This document shows, piece after piece, positions 1 to 5,576 of a stretch of 5,576 bases of DNA. Origin of the DNA: an uncultured Prevotella sp. (lineage in GTDB: Bacteria; Bacteroidota; Bacteroidia; Bacteroidales; Bacteroidaceae); contig CALBYK010000264.1 of the NCBI GenBank assembly GCA_937889855.1, positions 1 through 5,576 on the forward strand, in the 5' to 3' direction. A model generated the notes under the pieces. It had not been told where the DNA came from and searched no databases. It saw nothing but the letters and a program-made list of their open reading frames with translations. Each line of letters opens with the position of its first letter. The first letter of the stretch is position 1. The position numbers were made by a program, and so were the translations under genes.

Positions 1-29
1 CAATGCGGGAGAGTAGGTGGCTGCCTTCT
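1..29 (+). rRNA. rrf: 5S ribosomal RNA, 3' end only
   Basis: The first bases read ATGCGGGAGAGTAGGTGGCTGCC. This corresponds to the end of bacterial 5S rRNA (E. coli: ATGCGAGAGTAGGGAACTGCC), covering the conserved GAGAGTAGG stretch and the 3' strand of the terminal helix I. The gene therefore begins upstream of the window and ends at about base 28-30. The exact 3' end is uncertain because the partner strand of helix I is not visible. The 16S and 23S genes are presumably further left, as in an ordinary rRNA operon, but that is inference. Recognition is from memory of the family, without a covariance-model search. Confidence 0.82.
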
Positions 30-201
30 TTTACTTAGGGTCTTCAAGGTCTAATAGTGAGGATTGATGGATAAAATACAAATAATATTTTTTTTGTTGT
101 ACTTGTTTCTTTTTTTAAAAATATATAAATTTGCAGTTATATTAAAAAAAGTGCAACAATTTTATAAAACTTAAAACTTAGCATATCACATCTTATTATT
201 T
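30..201 (+). other. AT-rich intergenic region between 5S rRNA and the first LRR gene
   Basis: This 172-base stretch has no gene. Its right two-thirds are strongly AT-rich with homopolymer runs: T8 at 88-95, T7 at 110-116, A5 at 117-121 and A7 at 144-150. It must hold the end of the rRNA transcript and the start signals of the LRR gene. One promoter-like pair is annotated separately. No GC-rich hairpin precedes the T8 run, so no intrinsic terminator for the rRNA operon could be assigned. No Shine-Dalgarno sequence lies before the ATG at 202; the bases just upstream are AT-rich (CTTATTATTT), as is usual in Bacteroidetes. No tRNA is present. Confidence 0.6.
103..133 (+). promoter_or_regulatory. 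Putative Bacteroidetes-type sigma-ABfr promoter
   Basis: TAAATTTG at 126-133 matches the Bacteroidetes -7 consensus TAnnTTTG exactly. A TTG at 103-105 lies 20 bases upstream, near the expected place for the -33 element (consensus TTTG, here CTTG). Transcription would start at about 138-142, giving a leader of roughly 60 bases before the ATG at 202. The spacer contains a T7-A5 run. The region is so AT-rich that a chance match is possible; the exact -7 box, the spacing and the position ahead of a long same-strand gene pair favour it. Transcript start mapping would settle it. Confidence 0.5.
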
Positions 202-3200
202 ATGAAATCTTTGAGTCATCAACGAATGAGAACTTTACTTCATTTCGTTTTTATGTTTCTATTCTGTGCATCCACGGCATTTGCCAGCAGTACACAGAAT
301 GGCACATATGTTTATGTGAAAATGGAGAAAGCCGGAACTTTGGAGAAAGAACTCGTCCAGTACAGTTCACGAACCATCACGAGCCTTAAAGTCAGTGGCA
401 GTATTGACATCAACGACATTAACACAATTAGGCAGCTTGTCGGTTGCTATGATAAAAAAGGCAATAAGACCGAAGGGGTGGGGATACGCCATCTGAATTT
501 GCGCAATGCCCAGCTTGTAGGTGGTAGCACCACCCTCACAGTGTGGAGCGCCAAAGACAAGAACGGCAAGAAGAGCTCAAAGACGGCAGTTATAGGCCAA
601 AATAACAGGCTGACTGGAGTCTTTGCCTATTTGGAAGATTTGCAGACCGTGGTTCTTCCGAAGCAAGTCACTGTGGTGGGAAGTGCTTGTTTTTATGGTT
701 GCAAAAATCTGACATCTGTCAGTTTGCCTGAAAATCTTCTGTCCATCCGCGATTCTTCATTCTATGACTGTAGCAGTCTGCCTGTTTTGATTCTCCACAA
801 AAAAGTGGGAAATATAATGAAAGGTGCCTTCGCGAATTGCAGTGGCTTGACTGCCATATATGCCGAGATGGAGAATGCAACCAATTTCGCTACCGGTGCT
901 TTCAAGAATGCCAACAACGGCAACTGTGTGTTCAAGGCTGTAAGTTACAACGTGTGTAATTTTGCGCGTAATGAAGGCTTCCGAAATGTTGAGACTTTGA
1001 ATCCTAATATAAATGACATTGTTGTTGACAACAATGAATGCGGAACCCTAAGCAGCCGTATTGACTGCTATTGGCAGTCGAAGGTTAAAAGTCTAACGGT
1101 GTCTGGCGAGATGAATTTCAACGACATCCAGTTTGTTCGTGAGTTGGTGGGTTGTTACAGTCTTGCCGAAGATACTGTAAAGGAGGGTGCTCTGCGCCAT
1201 TTGGATATTAGAAATGTGCGTCTGCAAAGTGGTGCGTATTCATCTCCGACAGGCGCGCAAAGTGCCAAATACATGGAAATAGACAACGACGGCAATCCAA
1301 TGGGCATATTTGCTATGCTTGACAGCTTGCAGACAGTCAAGCTCCCTGACAATATAACATCTATTGGCAGCACGGTCTTTTGTGACTGCCCAAGTTTGAC
1401 CAGTGTGGAGATTCCTTCTGGAGTCAAGTCCATCGGCTCTTTAGCTTTCGAAGGCTGCCAGAGTCTGCGCTCTGCGGACTTGCCTCAAGGCTTGGAGACA
1501 ATCGAAACACGTGCTTTCTGCCGGTGTGCCAGTCTGCCGTATTTAAGAATTCCGTCCACGGTGACAATGGTGGGTGACATGGCCTTTTATGGCTGCACTG
1601 GTCTGAATTATATTTACTCGCAGGTGTCAGATGTGAGTGTGTTCAAAAACAATGTTTTCACCGATATCAACTATGACAATTGCCAATTGTATATTCCGTC
1701 GGACGCTTATCTTGGCTATGGAAACTCAAAGGAGTTCAGTAGCTTCCGTAATAAATCCCGTTTTGATTCTGCCACGGGAGTTGTGAGTGATATTGTCTGG
1801 TTGAATATTGCCAAGGCAGGCACTCTGAATGAATTTATTGACGATTTCTTGATTTACAAAATTAAAGCGGTGGATATAGATGGCGACATCAACTACGACG
1901 ATATCAGTGTGCTCCGTAAGATGGCTGGTTGTTATGACATACATGCCACAAGATATCCTGGTGTGATGTATAATATGAATCTTGAGGATGCCAGATTTGT
2001 TAATGGTGGTATGGAGGTAATGGCAGATCATCCGGCTGCCTCATACAGAATTACTATTACTGACGATGGTGTGGCGTCGGCAGCCTTTGCATTCTGTGGT
2101 AAATTGCGGAAGGTTACACTTCCAAGGACAATGAAAAGTGTAGGCAGTTCAATGTTTGAAGGTTGCGTCAGTCTTAGAGATGTGTATATGTACCCTTCGT
2201 TGACACGAATATCAGACAAAGCATTCGGTGTTACAGGTATTACGTCGCTGTATCTCCCCCAAAACCTGCAGTCGATAGGCAGTGATGCTTTTAAGAGTTG
2301 CAGCCGACTGAAACGTGTCAGCGCACAAGAAATACAAAGAGTGCCGAGTATGGGTAGCAATGTGTTCAATGAAATTCCATCCAACTGTATACTTTATGTG
2401 CGAAAAGGTCTGTCTGACTCCTACCGTTCAAATGCAGAGTGGAAAGTTTTCAATCAGATAAAAGAGATTGACCCAACTACGGGCAAGCTTGACCAGCAGG
2501 AAGTTGTGAATGTGGAGCAGGAAGGAACACTGCAAAATCTGTTGCGTGACACATATTTGATTGCCGACTTGAAGGTAAATGGCAGAATAAATATAAGCGA
2601 CATCAATTATCTGCGGTCTTTGGCTGGGGGCTATTACAGTTGGAAATACGCCGACATGCCATATCTGCAGCACATCGACTTGAAGGATGCTGTACTGGTT
2701 GACGACGGCAATTCCGTTCAGGTGTTCCGCTCTGGCGGTTATGCCAAGATTTCCGATGGAGGCAAGAGCATTGCCCGTCTGTTTGATGATTTGACATATA
2801 TTAAGTCGGTGGTATTGCCCGAAGGGATATCCACTATCGGCGAGGCAACCTTCAAGAACTGTTCTGGGCTTGAGTATATCGAACTGCCGAAGTCGCTGAC
2901 CAACGTGGGCGACAGTGCGCTTGCCGGTTGCAGCAGTCTGAAATACATCAAGGCAACGATGGCAATACCGCCGACGGCACAGTCTAACTCATTTGCCATG
3001 GCAGGTGTGAACGGCTGCAAGCTATATGTGCCGCAAGGATCGGCCGCAGCCTACCGCTCGGCTACAGGCTGGAATGTGTTCCGTAATGTCGTGGAGTATG
3101 ACCCAGCTACTGGCTTGCTTACCGAGCCGATGGAAGTCACGACAGGACCTACTGGCGGCAATCTGGAGAGCATGTTTGACAACTTCAGCCGTCACGCCGT

Positions 3201-3903
3201 CGCGTCACTTAAGATAAACAATGGCGTGAATATCCTCGACGTAGCCTTCATCCGTGAGCTGGCAGGGTGCTATGGTGCCGACGGAGTGAAGCACGACGGA
3301 AACTTGCGCCGACTTGACCTCAGCGATGCCTGGCTTACGGGCGTTGTCACCGACAAGATAGACGTGTACGGGAAGACAACCGATGATAAAGCCACTGCAA
3401 GTATTGATAACAGTGGAATACCTCATGCCGTGTTTGCCTATTTGTATGACATGCAGGAAGTGAAGCTCCCAGTAGGTCTGTCCATTATCGGCGAGTCGAT
3501 GTTCCAGGACTGCAGCAACCTTGGCACAATGACTCTGTCGGATATCGTGAGCACTGTTGGCAGCAAGGCTTTCAGTGGATGCAGCAGTCTGAAAACCTTC
3601 TATGCGATGGCTGCTACCCCTGCATCGGCGACTGCCGACACCTTCAGTGGAGCCAACACTGGCGAGTGTGTGCTCTATGTGCCGCGTGGCTCATTCCTCG
3701 ACTACAGTTCAGCCACAGGTTGGCGCGAGTTCAAGCATATATATGAGACTGATATCACTGGGGTCAACGGTGTTTCAGCCGATAGTGCCGTAAAGGAAGT
3801 GGCGCGCTACGCTGCCGACGGACAGCGTGTCAACACACCCGTAAAGGGACTGAACATCGTGAAATACAGTGACGGGACTACACGCAAGGAGATTGTTAAA
3901 TAA
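202..3903 (+). CDS. Secreted BspA-like leucine-rich repeat protein with five lead-LRR-cap modules
   Basis: Encodes 1233 residues, complete, stop TAA. Residues 1-28 form a type I signal peptide (basic start, hydrophobic 11-24, STAFA end, cleavage near 28/29). There is no lipobox and no later membrane span. The mature protein has five modules at about residues 36-268, 271-520, 530-757, 768-967 and 978-1182. Each has a lead segment of about 70 residues (GTL..., then sGxiNxxDIxxiRxLaGCY, then LrhLdLrdA), a variable linker, an entry half-repeat (vFAyLxxLqtV), 23-residue LRRs of the LRR_5/BspA type (LPxxvtsIGxxAFxgCxsLtsv) and a cap (CxLYVPxGsxxxYxxaxxWxxFxxIxExD). LRR counts are 3, 4, 3, 2 and 2. 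Residues 1183-1233 are a tail resembling those of many secreted Bacteroidales proteins. Relatives such as Tannerella BspA are surface adhesins; the ligand here is unknown. Met9 (base 226) is an alternative start that also leaves a good signal peptide. Probably co-transcribed with the paralogue at 3920. Confidence 0.93.
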   Translation: MKSLSHQRMRTLLHFVFMFLFCASTAFASSTQNGTYVYVKMEKAGTLEKELVQYSSRTITSLKVSGSIDINDINTIRQLVGCYDKKGNKTEGVGIRHLNLRNAQLVGGSTTLTVWSAKDKNGKKSSKTAVIGQNNRLTGVFAYLEDLQTVVLPKQVTVVGSACFYGCKNLTSVSLPENLLSIRDSSFYDCSSLPVLILHKKVGNIMKGAFANCSGLTAIYAEMENATNFATGAFKNANNGNCVFKAVSYNVCNFARNEGFRNVETLNPNINDIVVDNNECGTLSSRIDCYWQSKVKSLTVSGEMNFNDIQFVRELVGCYSLAEDTVKEGALRHLDIRNVRLQSGAYSSPTGAQSAKYMEIDNDGNPMGIFAMLDSLQTVKLPDNITSIGSTVFCDCPSLTSVEIPSGVKSIGSLAFEGCQSLRSADLPQGLETIETRAFCRCASLPYLRIPSTVTMVGDMAFYGCTGLNYIYSQVSDVSVFKNNVFTDINYDNCQLYIPSDAYLGYGNSKEFSSFRNKSRFDSATGVVSDIVWLNIAKAGTLNEFIDDFLIYKIKAVDIDGDINYDDISVLRKMAGCYDIHATRYPGVMYNMNLEDARFVNGGMEVMADHPAASYRITITDDGVASAAFAFCGKLRKVTLPRTMKSVGSSMFEGCVSLRDVYMYPSLTRISDKAFGVTGITSLYLPQNLQSIGSDAFKSCSRLKRVSAQEIQRVPSMGSNVFNEIPSNCILYVRKGLSDSYRSNAEWKVFNQIKEIDPTTGKLDQQEVVNVEQEGTLQNLLRDTYLIADLKVNGRINISDINYLRSLAGGYYSWKYADMPYLQHIDLKDAVLVDDGNSVQVFRSGGYAKISDGGKSIARLFDDLTYIKSVVLPEGISTIGEATFKNCSGLEYIELPKSLTNVGDSALAGCSSLKYIKATMAIPPTAQSNSFAMAGVNGCKLYVPQGSAAAYRSATGWNVFRNVVEYDPATGLLTEPMEVTTGPTGGNLESMFDNFSRHAVASLKINNGVNILDVAFIRELAGCYGADGVKHDGNLRRLDLSDAWLTGVVTDKIDVYGKTTDDKATASIDNSGIPHAVFAYLYDMQEVKLPVGLSIIGESMFQDCSNLGTMTLSDIVSTVGSKAFSGCSSLKTFYAMAATPASATADTFSGANTGECVLYVPRGSFLDYSSATGWREFKHIYETDITGVNGVSADSAVKEVARYAADGQRVNTPVKGLNIVKYSDGTTRKEIVK
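307..3747 (+). repeat. Five tandem protein-level modules (lead + LRR block + cap)
   Basis: Within the first gene the same three-part unit recurs five times, at about 307-1005, 1012-1761, 1789-2472, 2503-3102 and 3133-3747. The lead is recognised by GTL followed about 20-25 residues later by sGxiNxxDI and about 12 residues further on by aGCY. The cap is recognised by CxLYVPxG and WxxF. The LRR cores lie at 655-861, 1342-1617, 2119-2322, 2815-2952 and 3466-3603. Units shrink towards the C-terminus as LRRs are lost. Modules are clearly divergent in sequence, so the duplications look old. In module 1 the cap is degenerate (NCVFKAVSYN in place of CxLYVPxG). In module 4 the lead reads AGGYY, without the cysteine. 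Confidence 0.9.
3748..3900 (+). other. C-terminal tail of the first LRR protein, possible sorting or anchoring signal
   Basis: Residues 1183-1233 follow the last cap and contain no LRR. The end carries RYAADGQRVNTPVKGLNIV, then YSDGTTRKEIVK. The pattern (aromatic, DGxRV, P-x-KG-hydrophobic-xIV, SDG, K-x-VK) resembles C-terminal ends common on exported Prevotella and Bacteroides proteins, broadly like type IX secretion C-terminal domains in which a KGxYxV strand precedes a basic end. It is shorter than a typical type IX domain, and no secretion gene is in the window, so a role in secretion or surface attachment is only inferred. Confidence 0.5.
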
Positions 3904-3919
3904 AAAATGAAATAGAAAT

Positions 3920-5576
3920 ATGACTAAAGTGTATCCATTCAAGCGTCAAGCACTGTTTTTGGTGCTGATGTTGTTCTTATGTGTCGTGCCAGCATTGGCT
4001 GCCGACTTGCTGACAGACCCGGTGAAAATAAACGTATCCACACCGGGAACATTGAGCAAGAGCATCAGTGACAGCAAGAAAAACCTCATTACCAATCTTG
4101 TGCTTTCGGGAGAACTCGACGTCCACGACATACAGTTTATCCGCGAGATGGCTGGATGCTACGACATGTACGGCAACAGAACCGAAGGACATCTGCTCAA
4201 GCTGGATTTGTCGGATGTGACATTCAAGTCTATTGCAGGGAGCAGTCCTGATCAAAATGAGCAGATATATGCTTATTATAAGATGGAAGGTACAGATGCC
4301 GTGTTTAAAACGCAGGTATACATAAGAGATGAAAGGCAACTGGCATGCGCCGCATTTCTTGATTTGCCCAACATACGAGAGGTGGTACTTCCAAAAGACC
4401 TGCTGTACATAGCCAATGAAGCATTCAAGGGTTGCGTAAGTCTTGATCCGGTGACTATTCCTTCGAGCGTGATAGGGATTGCCGGTAGCGCTTTTGCCGA
4501 TTGCCGAAATTTCGGATATTTCACCCTGCCTTCGGGGTTGGAAGAGATTAGCGCTGAACTGTTCAGCGGCTGTACCGGTTTGAAAAGGGTGAATATTCCT
4601 TCGAGTGTGACGAGCATTGGTAGCAGTGCTTTCAGTGGTTGCACATCTCTTTCCTCAATCACCCTTCCTTCTGGTGTGACGAGCATCGGCAGCAGTGCTT
4701 TCTATGGCTGCACAGCATTAACTTCCTTCACTTTCCCTGCGAAGTTGGAGGAGATTGGCAGCAGTGCGTTTAAGCGTTGCTACAACCTTACATCTCTTAA
4801 CTTGCCTTCTGGGTTGACAGAGATAGGCTATGATGCGTTCTCGGGCTGCAGCGGTGTCACCAAACTGTCGCTTCCGTCAACTTTGAAAACTATAAAGAGT
4901 AGTGCTTTCTACGGCTGCTATCAACTGCAGTCGCTCACGCTGCCTGCATCACTGACCGATATCGGCGGTGATGCATTCGGTCGTTGCACAGGCTTACAGT
5001 CTATAATCGCCAAGATGCAGAATCCGCCGATATGCAGCAACGACCCGTTTACGGGCATCGACAAGGAAGAGTGCAAACTGTATGTGCCAAAAGGTGCTTA
5101 TTCTGCATATTTCGTGGCAAACTATTGGGGTGACTTTGCCCATATCGACGAGACAGGCATCATCGACCATCTGACGGTGAATGTGGATGTGCCGGGCACA
5201 CTTGCCGACAAGATAGGCGACGAGCAGAAGGAGTGGGTAAAGAGCCTTACGGTGACTGGCACGTTGAACGATGACGACATTGCGTATATACGCAACATGG
5301 CTGGATTCACAGATGGTGATTTTTGTGGAATACTTGAAGATATAGACCTCAAGAATGCCAAATTTGAAGGATCTCTAAATTTTGGAAGTTGTTATAAGTT
5401 GAAGTCGGTGAAACTTCCCGATGGACTGACAACAATAGGTTCCCAGGCTTTCTATTGTTGCCTTAACCTTGTTTCAGTAGATATGCCTTCCTCTGTGGAC
5501 TGCATCGAGTCAGAAGCCTTGTATAAGTGTGGCAGTCTGGAGTCGATAGACATTTCAAATGTCCAGCGTATAGAGG
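3920..5576 (+). CDS. Secreted BspA-like leucine-rich repeat protein, 3' end beyond window
   Basis: Open from ATG at 3920 to the window edge: 552 codons, no stop. Residues 1-27 are a type I signal peptide (MTKVYPFKRQ, then a leucine-rich core, ending VVPALA); there is no lipobox. A lead segment follows at about 36-102 (GTL, LSGELDVHDIQFIREMAGCY, LDLSDV), then a variable linker (103-143), the entry half-repeat (144-156), nine contiguous 23-residue LRRs (157-363) and a cap near 385-410 (CKLYVPKGAYSAY...W..F). A second module starts at about 417 with its own lead (TGTLNDDDIAYIRNMAGF), has almost no linker, and reaches its third LRR at the edge. It begins 16 bases after the upstream stop with no terminator between, so the two probably form an operon. 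No Shine-Dalgarno sequence is seen. It is a paralogue of the upstream protein with a longer first LRR block. Function by family: surface adhesion or host or partner binding; ligand unknown. Total length and C-terminal tail cannot be judged. Confidence 0.92.
   Translation, partial: MTKVYPFKRQALFLVLMLFLCVVPALAADLLTDPVKINVSTPGTLSKSISDSKKNLITNLVLSGELDVHDIQFIREMAGCYDMYGNRTEGHLLKLDLSDVTFKSIAGSSPDQNEQIYAYYKMEGTDAVFKTQVYIRDERQLACAAFLDLPNIREVVLPKDLLYIANEAFKGCVSLDPVTIPSSVIGIAGSAFADCRNFGYFTLPSGLEEISAELFSGCTGLKRVNIPSSVTSIGSSAFSGCTSLSSITLPSGVTSIGSSAFYGCTALTSFTFPAKLEEIGSSAFKRCYNLTSLNLPSGLTEIGYDAFSGCSGVTKLSLPSTLKTIKSSAFYGCYQLQSLTLPASLTDIGGDAFGRCTGLQSIIAKMQNPPICSNDPFTGIDKEECKLYVPKGAYSAYFVANYWGDFAHIDETGIIDHLTVNVDVPGTLADKIGDEQKEWVKSLTVTGTLNDDDIAYIRNMAGFTDGDFCGILEDIDLKNAKFEGSLNFGSCYKLKSVKLPDGLTTIGSQAFYCCLNLVSVDMPSSVDCIESEALYKCGSLESIDISNVQRIE
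4388..5008 (+). repeat. Nine tandem 69-bp LRR units in the second gene
   Basis: Residues 157-363 divide into exactly nine 23-residue units with no insertion or deletion (starts at 157, 180, 203, 226, 249, 272, 295, 318, 341), that is 621 bases. The consensus is [LI]PSgvtsIGssAFxgCtxLtsit, the LRR_5/BspA form with the invariant phenylalanine and cysteine. Units four and five (4595-4663 and 4664-4732) are the most alike in DNA: by hand count 52 of 69 bases match, including 25 of 27 over 4607-4633 against 4676-4702. Such a block should form one continuous parallel-beta solenoid, which is a family-based inference. Confidence 0.9.

Noticed and set aside
88..95. T8 run as an intrinsic terminator for the rRNA operon
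   Set aside because: No GC-containing hairpin lies directly upstream; the preceding bases are AT-rich and cannot form a stable stem.
131..156. Short inverted repeat TTGCA / TGCAA around the predicted transcript start
   Set aside because: The arms are only five bases with 16 bases between and do not extend in either direction; in AT-rich sequence this is expected by chance.
166..179. Tandem AAAACTT x2 in the leader
   Set aside because: Two copies of a seven-base AT-rich word are not meaningful without further copies or conservation.
1155..3426. Several minus-strand open frames of 73-118 codons opposite the first LRR gene
   Set aside because: They overlap a long, clearly conserved plus-strand gene, show no recognisable domain or start context, and several follow the LRR periodicity in antisense.
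3907..3915. ATG AAA TAG mini-frame in the gap between the two genes
   Set aside because: A two-codon frame in AAAAATGAAATAG is most likely accidental; nothing links it to translation of the next gene.
202..4000. Lipoprotein signal peptides in either protein
   Set aside because: Each signal peptide has a cysteine (residue 22 in the first, 21 in the second), but it lies inside the hydrophobic core without a lipobox, and good type I cleavage sites follow.
4276..4686. Minus-strand open frame of 136 codons opposite the nine-repeat block
   Set aside because: Its translation is itself periodic and mirrors the 69-bp LRR units on the plus strand. It is a shadow of the real gene, with no start signals of its own.
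202..5576. CRISPR array, mobile element or defence system as the source of the repeats
   Set aside because: All repeats are in-frame, protein-level LRR or lead-cap units within two genes; there are no spacers, transposase, terminal inverted repeats or nuclease motifs.

Overview
The window looks like a Bacteroidales chromosome, most likely Prevotella or a close relative. Four things point there: BspA-type leucine-rich repeat (LRR) proteins with the lead and cap domains typical of that group; a match to the Bacteroidetes -7 promoter box (TAnnTTTG); starts with no Shine-Dalgarno sequence; and a C-terminal tail (DGQRV...PVKGLNIVKYSDGTTRK) of a kind common on secreted Prevotella/Bacteroides proteins. 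The genus is an inference from style, not a database match.

Layout: bases 1 to about 29 are the 3' end of a 5S rRNA gene, so the window opens at the end of an rRNA operon. Bases 30-201 are an AT-rich intergenic region with one plausible promoter (103-133). Bases 202-3903 encode a complete 1233-residue secreted BspA-like protein made of five consecutive modules. Each module has an alpha/beta-type lead segment, a short block of 23-residue LRRs and a C-terminal cap. A 51-residue tail ends the protein. After a 16-base gap, a second gene starts at 3920 and runs off the right edge. It encodes a secreted paralogue with the same lead and cap but a first LRR block of nine uninterrupted 23-residue repeats, followed by the start of a second module.

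The two genes lie on the same strand with no terminator between them and probably form one transcript. Both products carry a type I signal peptide, have no lipobox and have no later membrane segment, so they should act outside the inner membrane. Known BspA relatives are surface adhesins (fibronectin/fibrinogen binding, coaggregation), but nothing here identifies the ligand. No enzyme, regulator, mobile element, CRISPR array or defence system is present. The points most worth a second look are the modular architecture with its lead domain, the swings in LRR number, and the position directly behind an rRNA operon.
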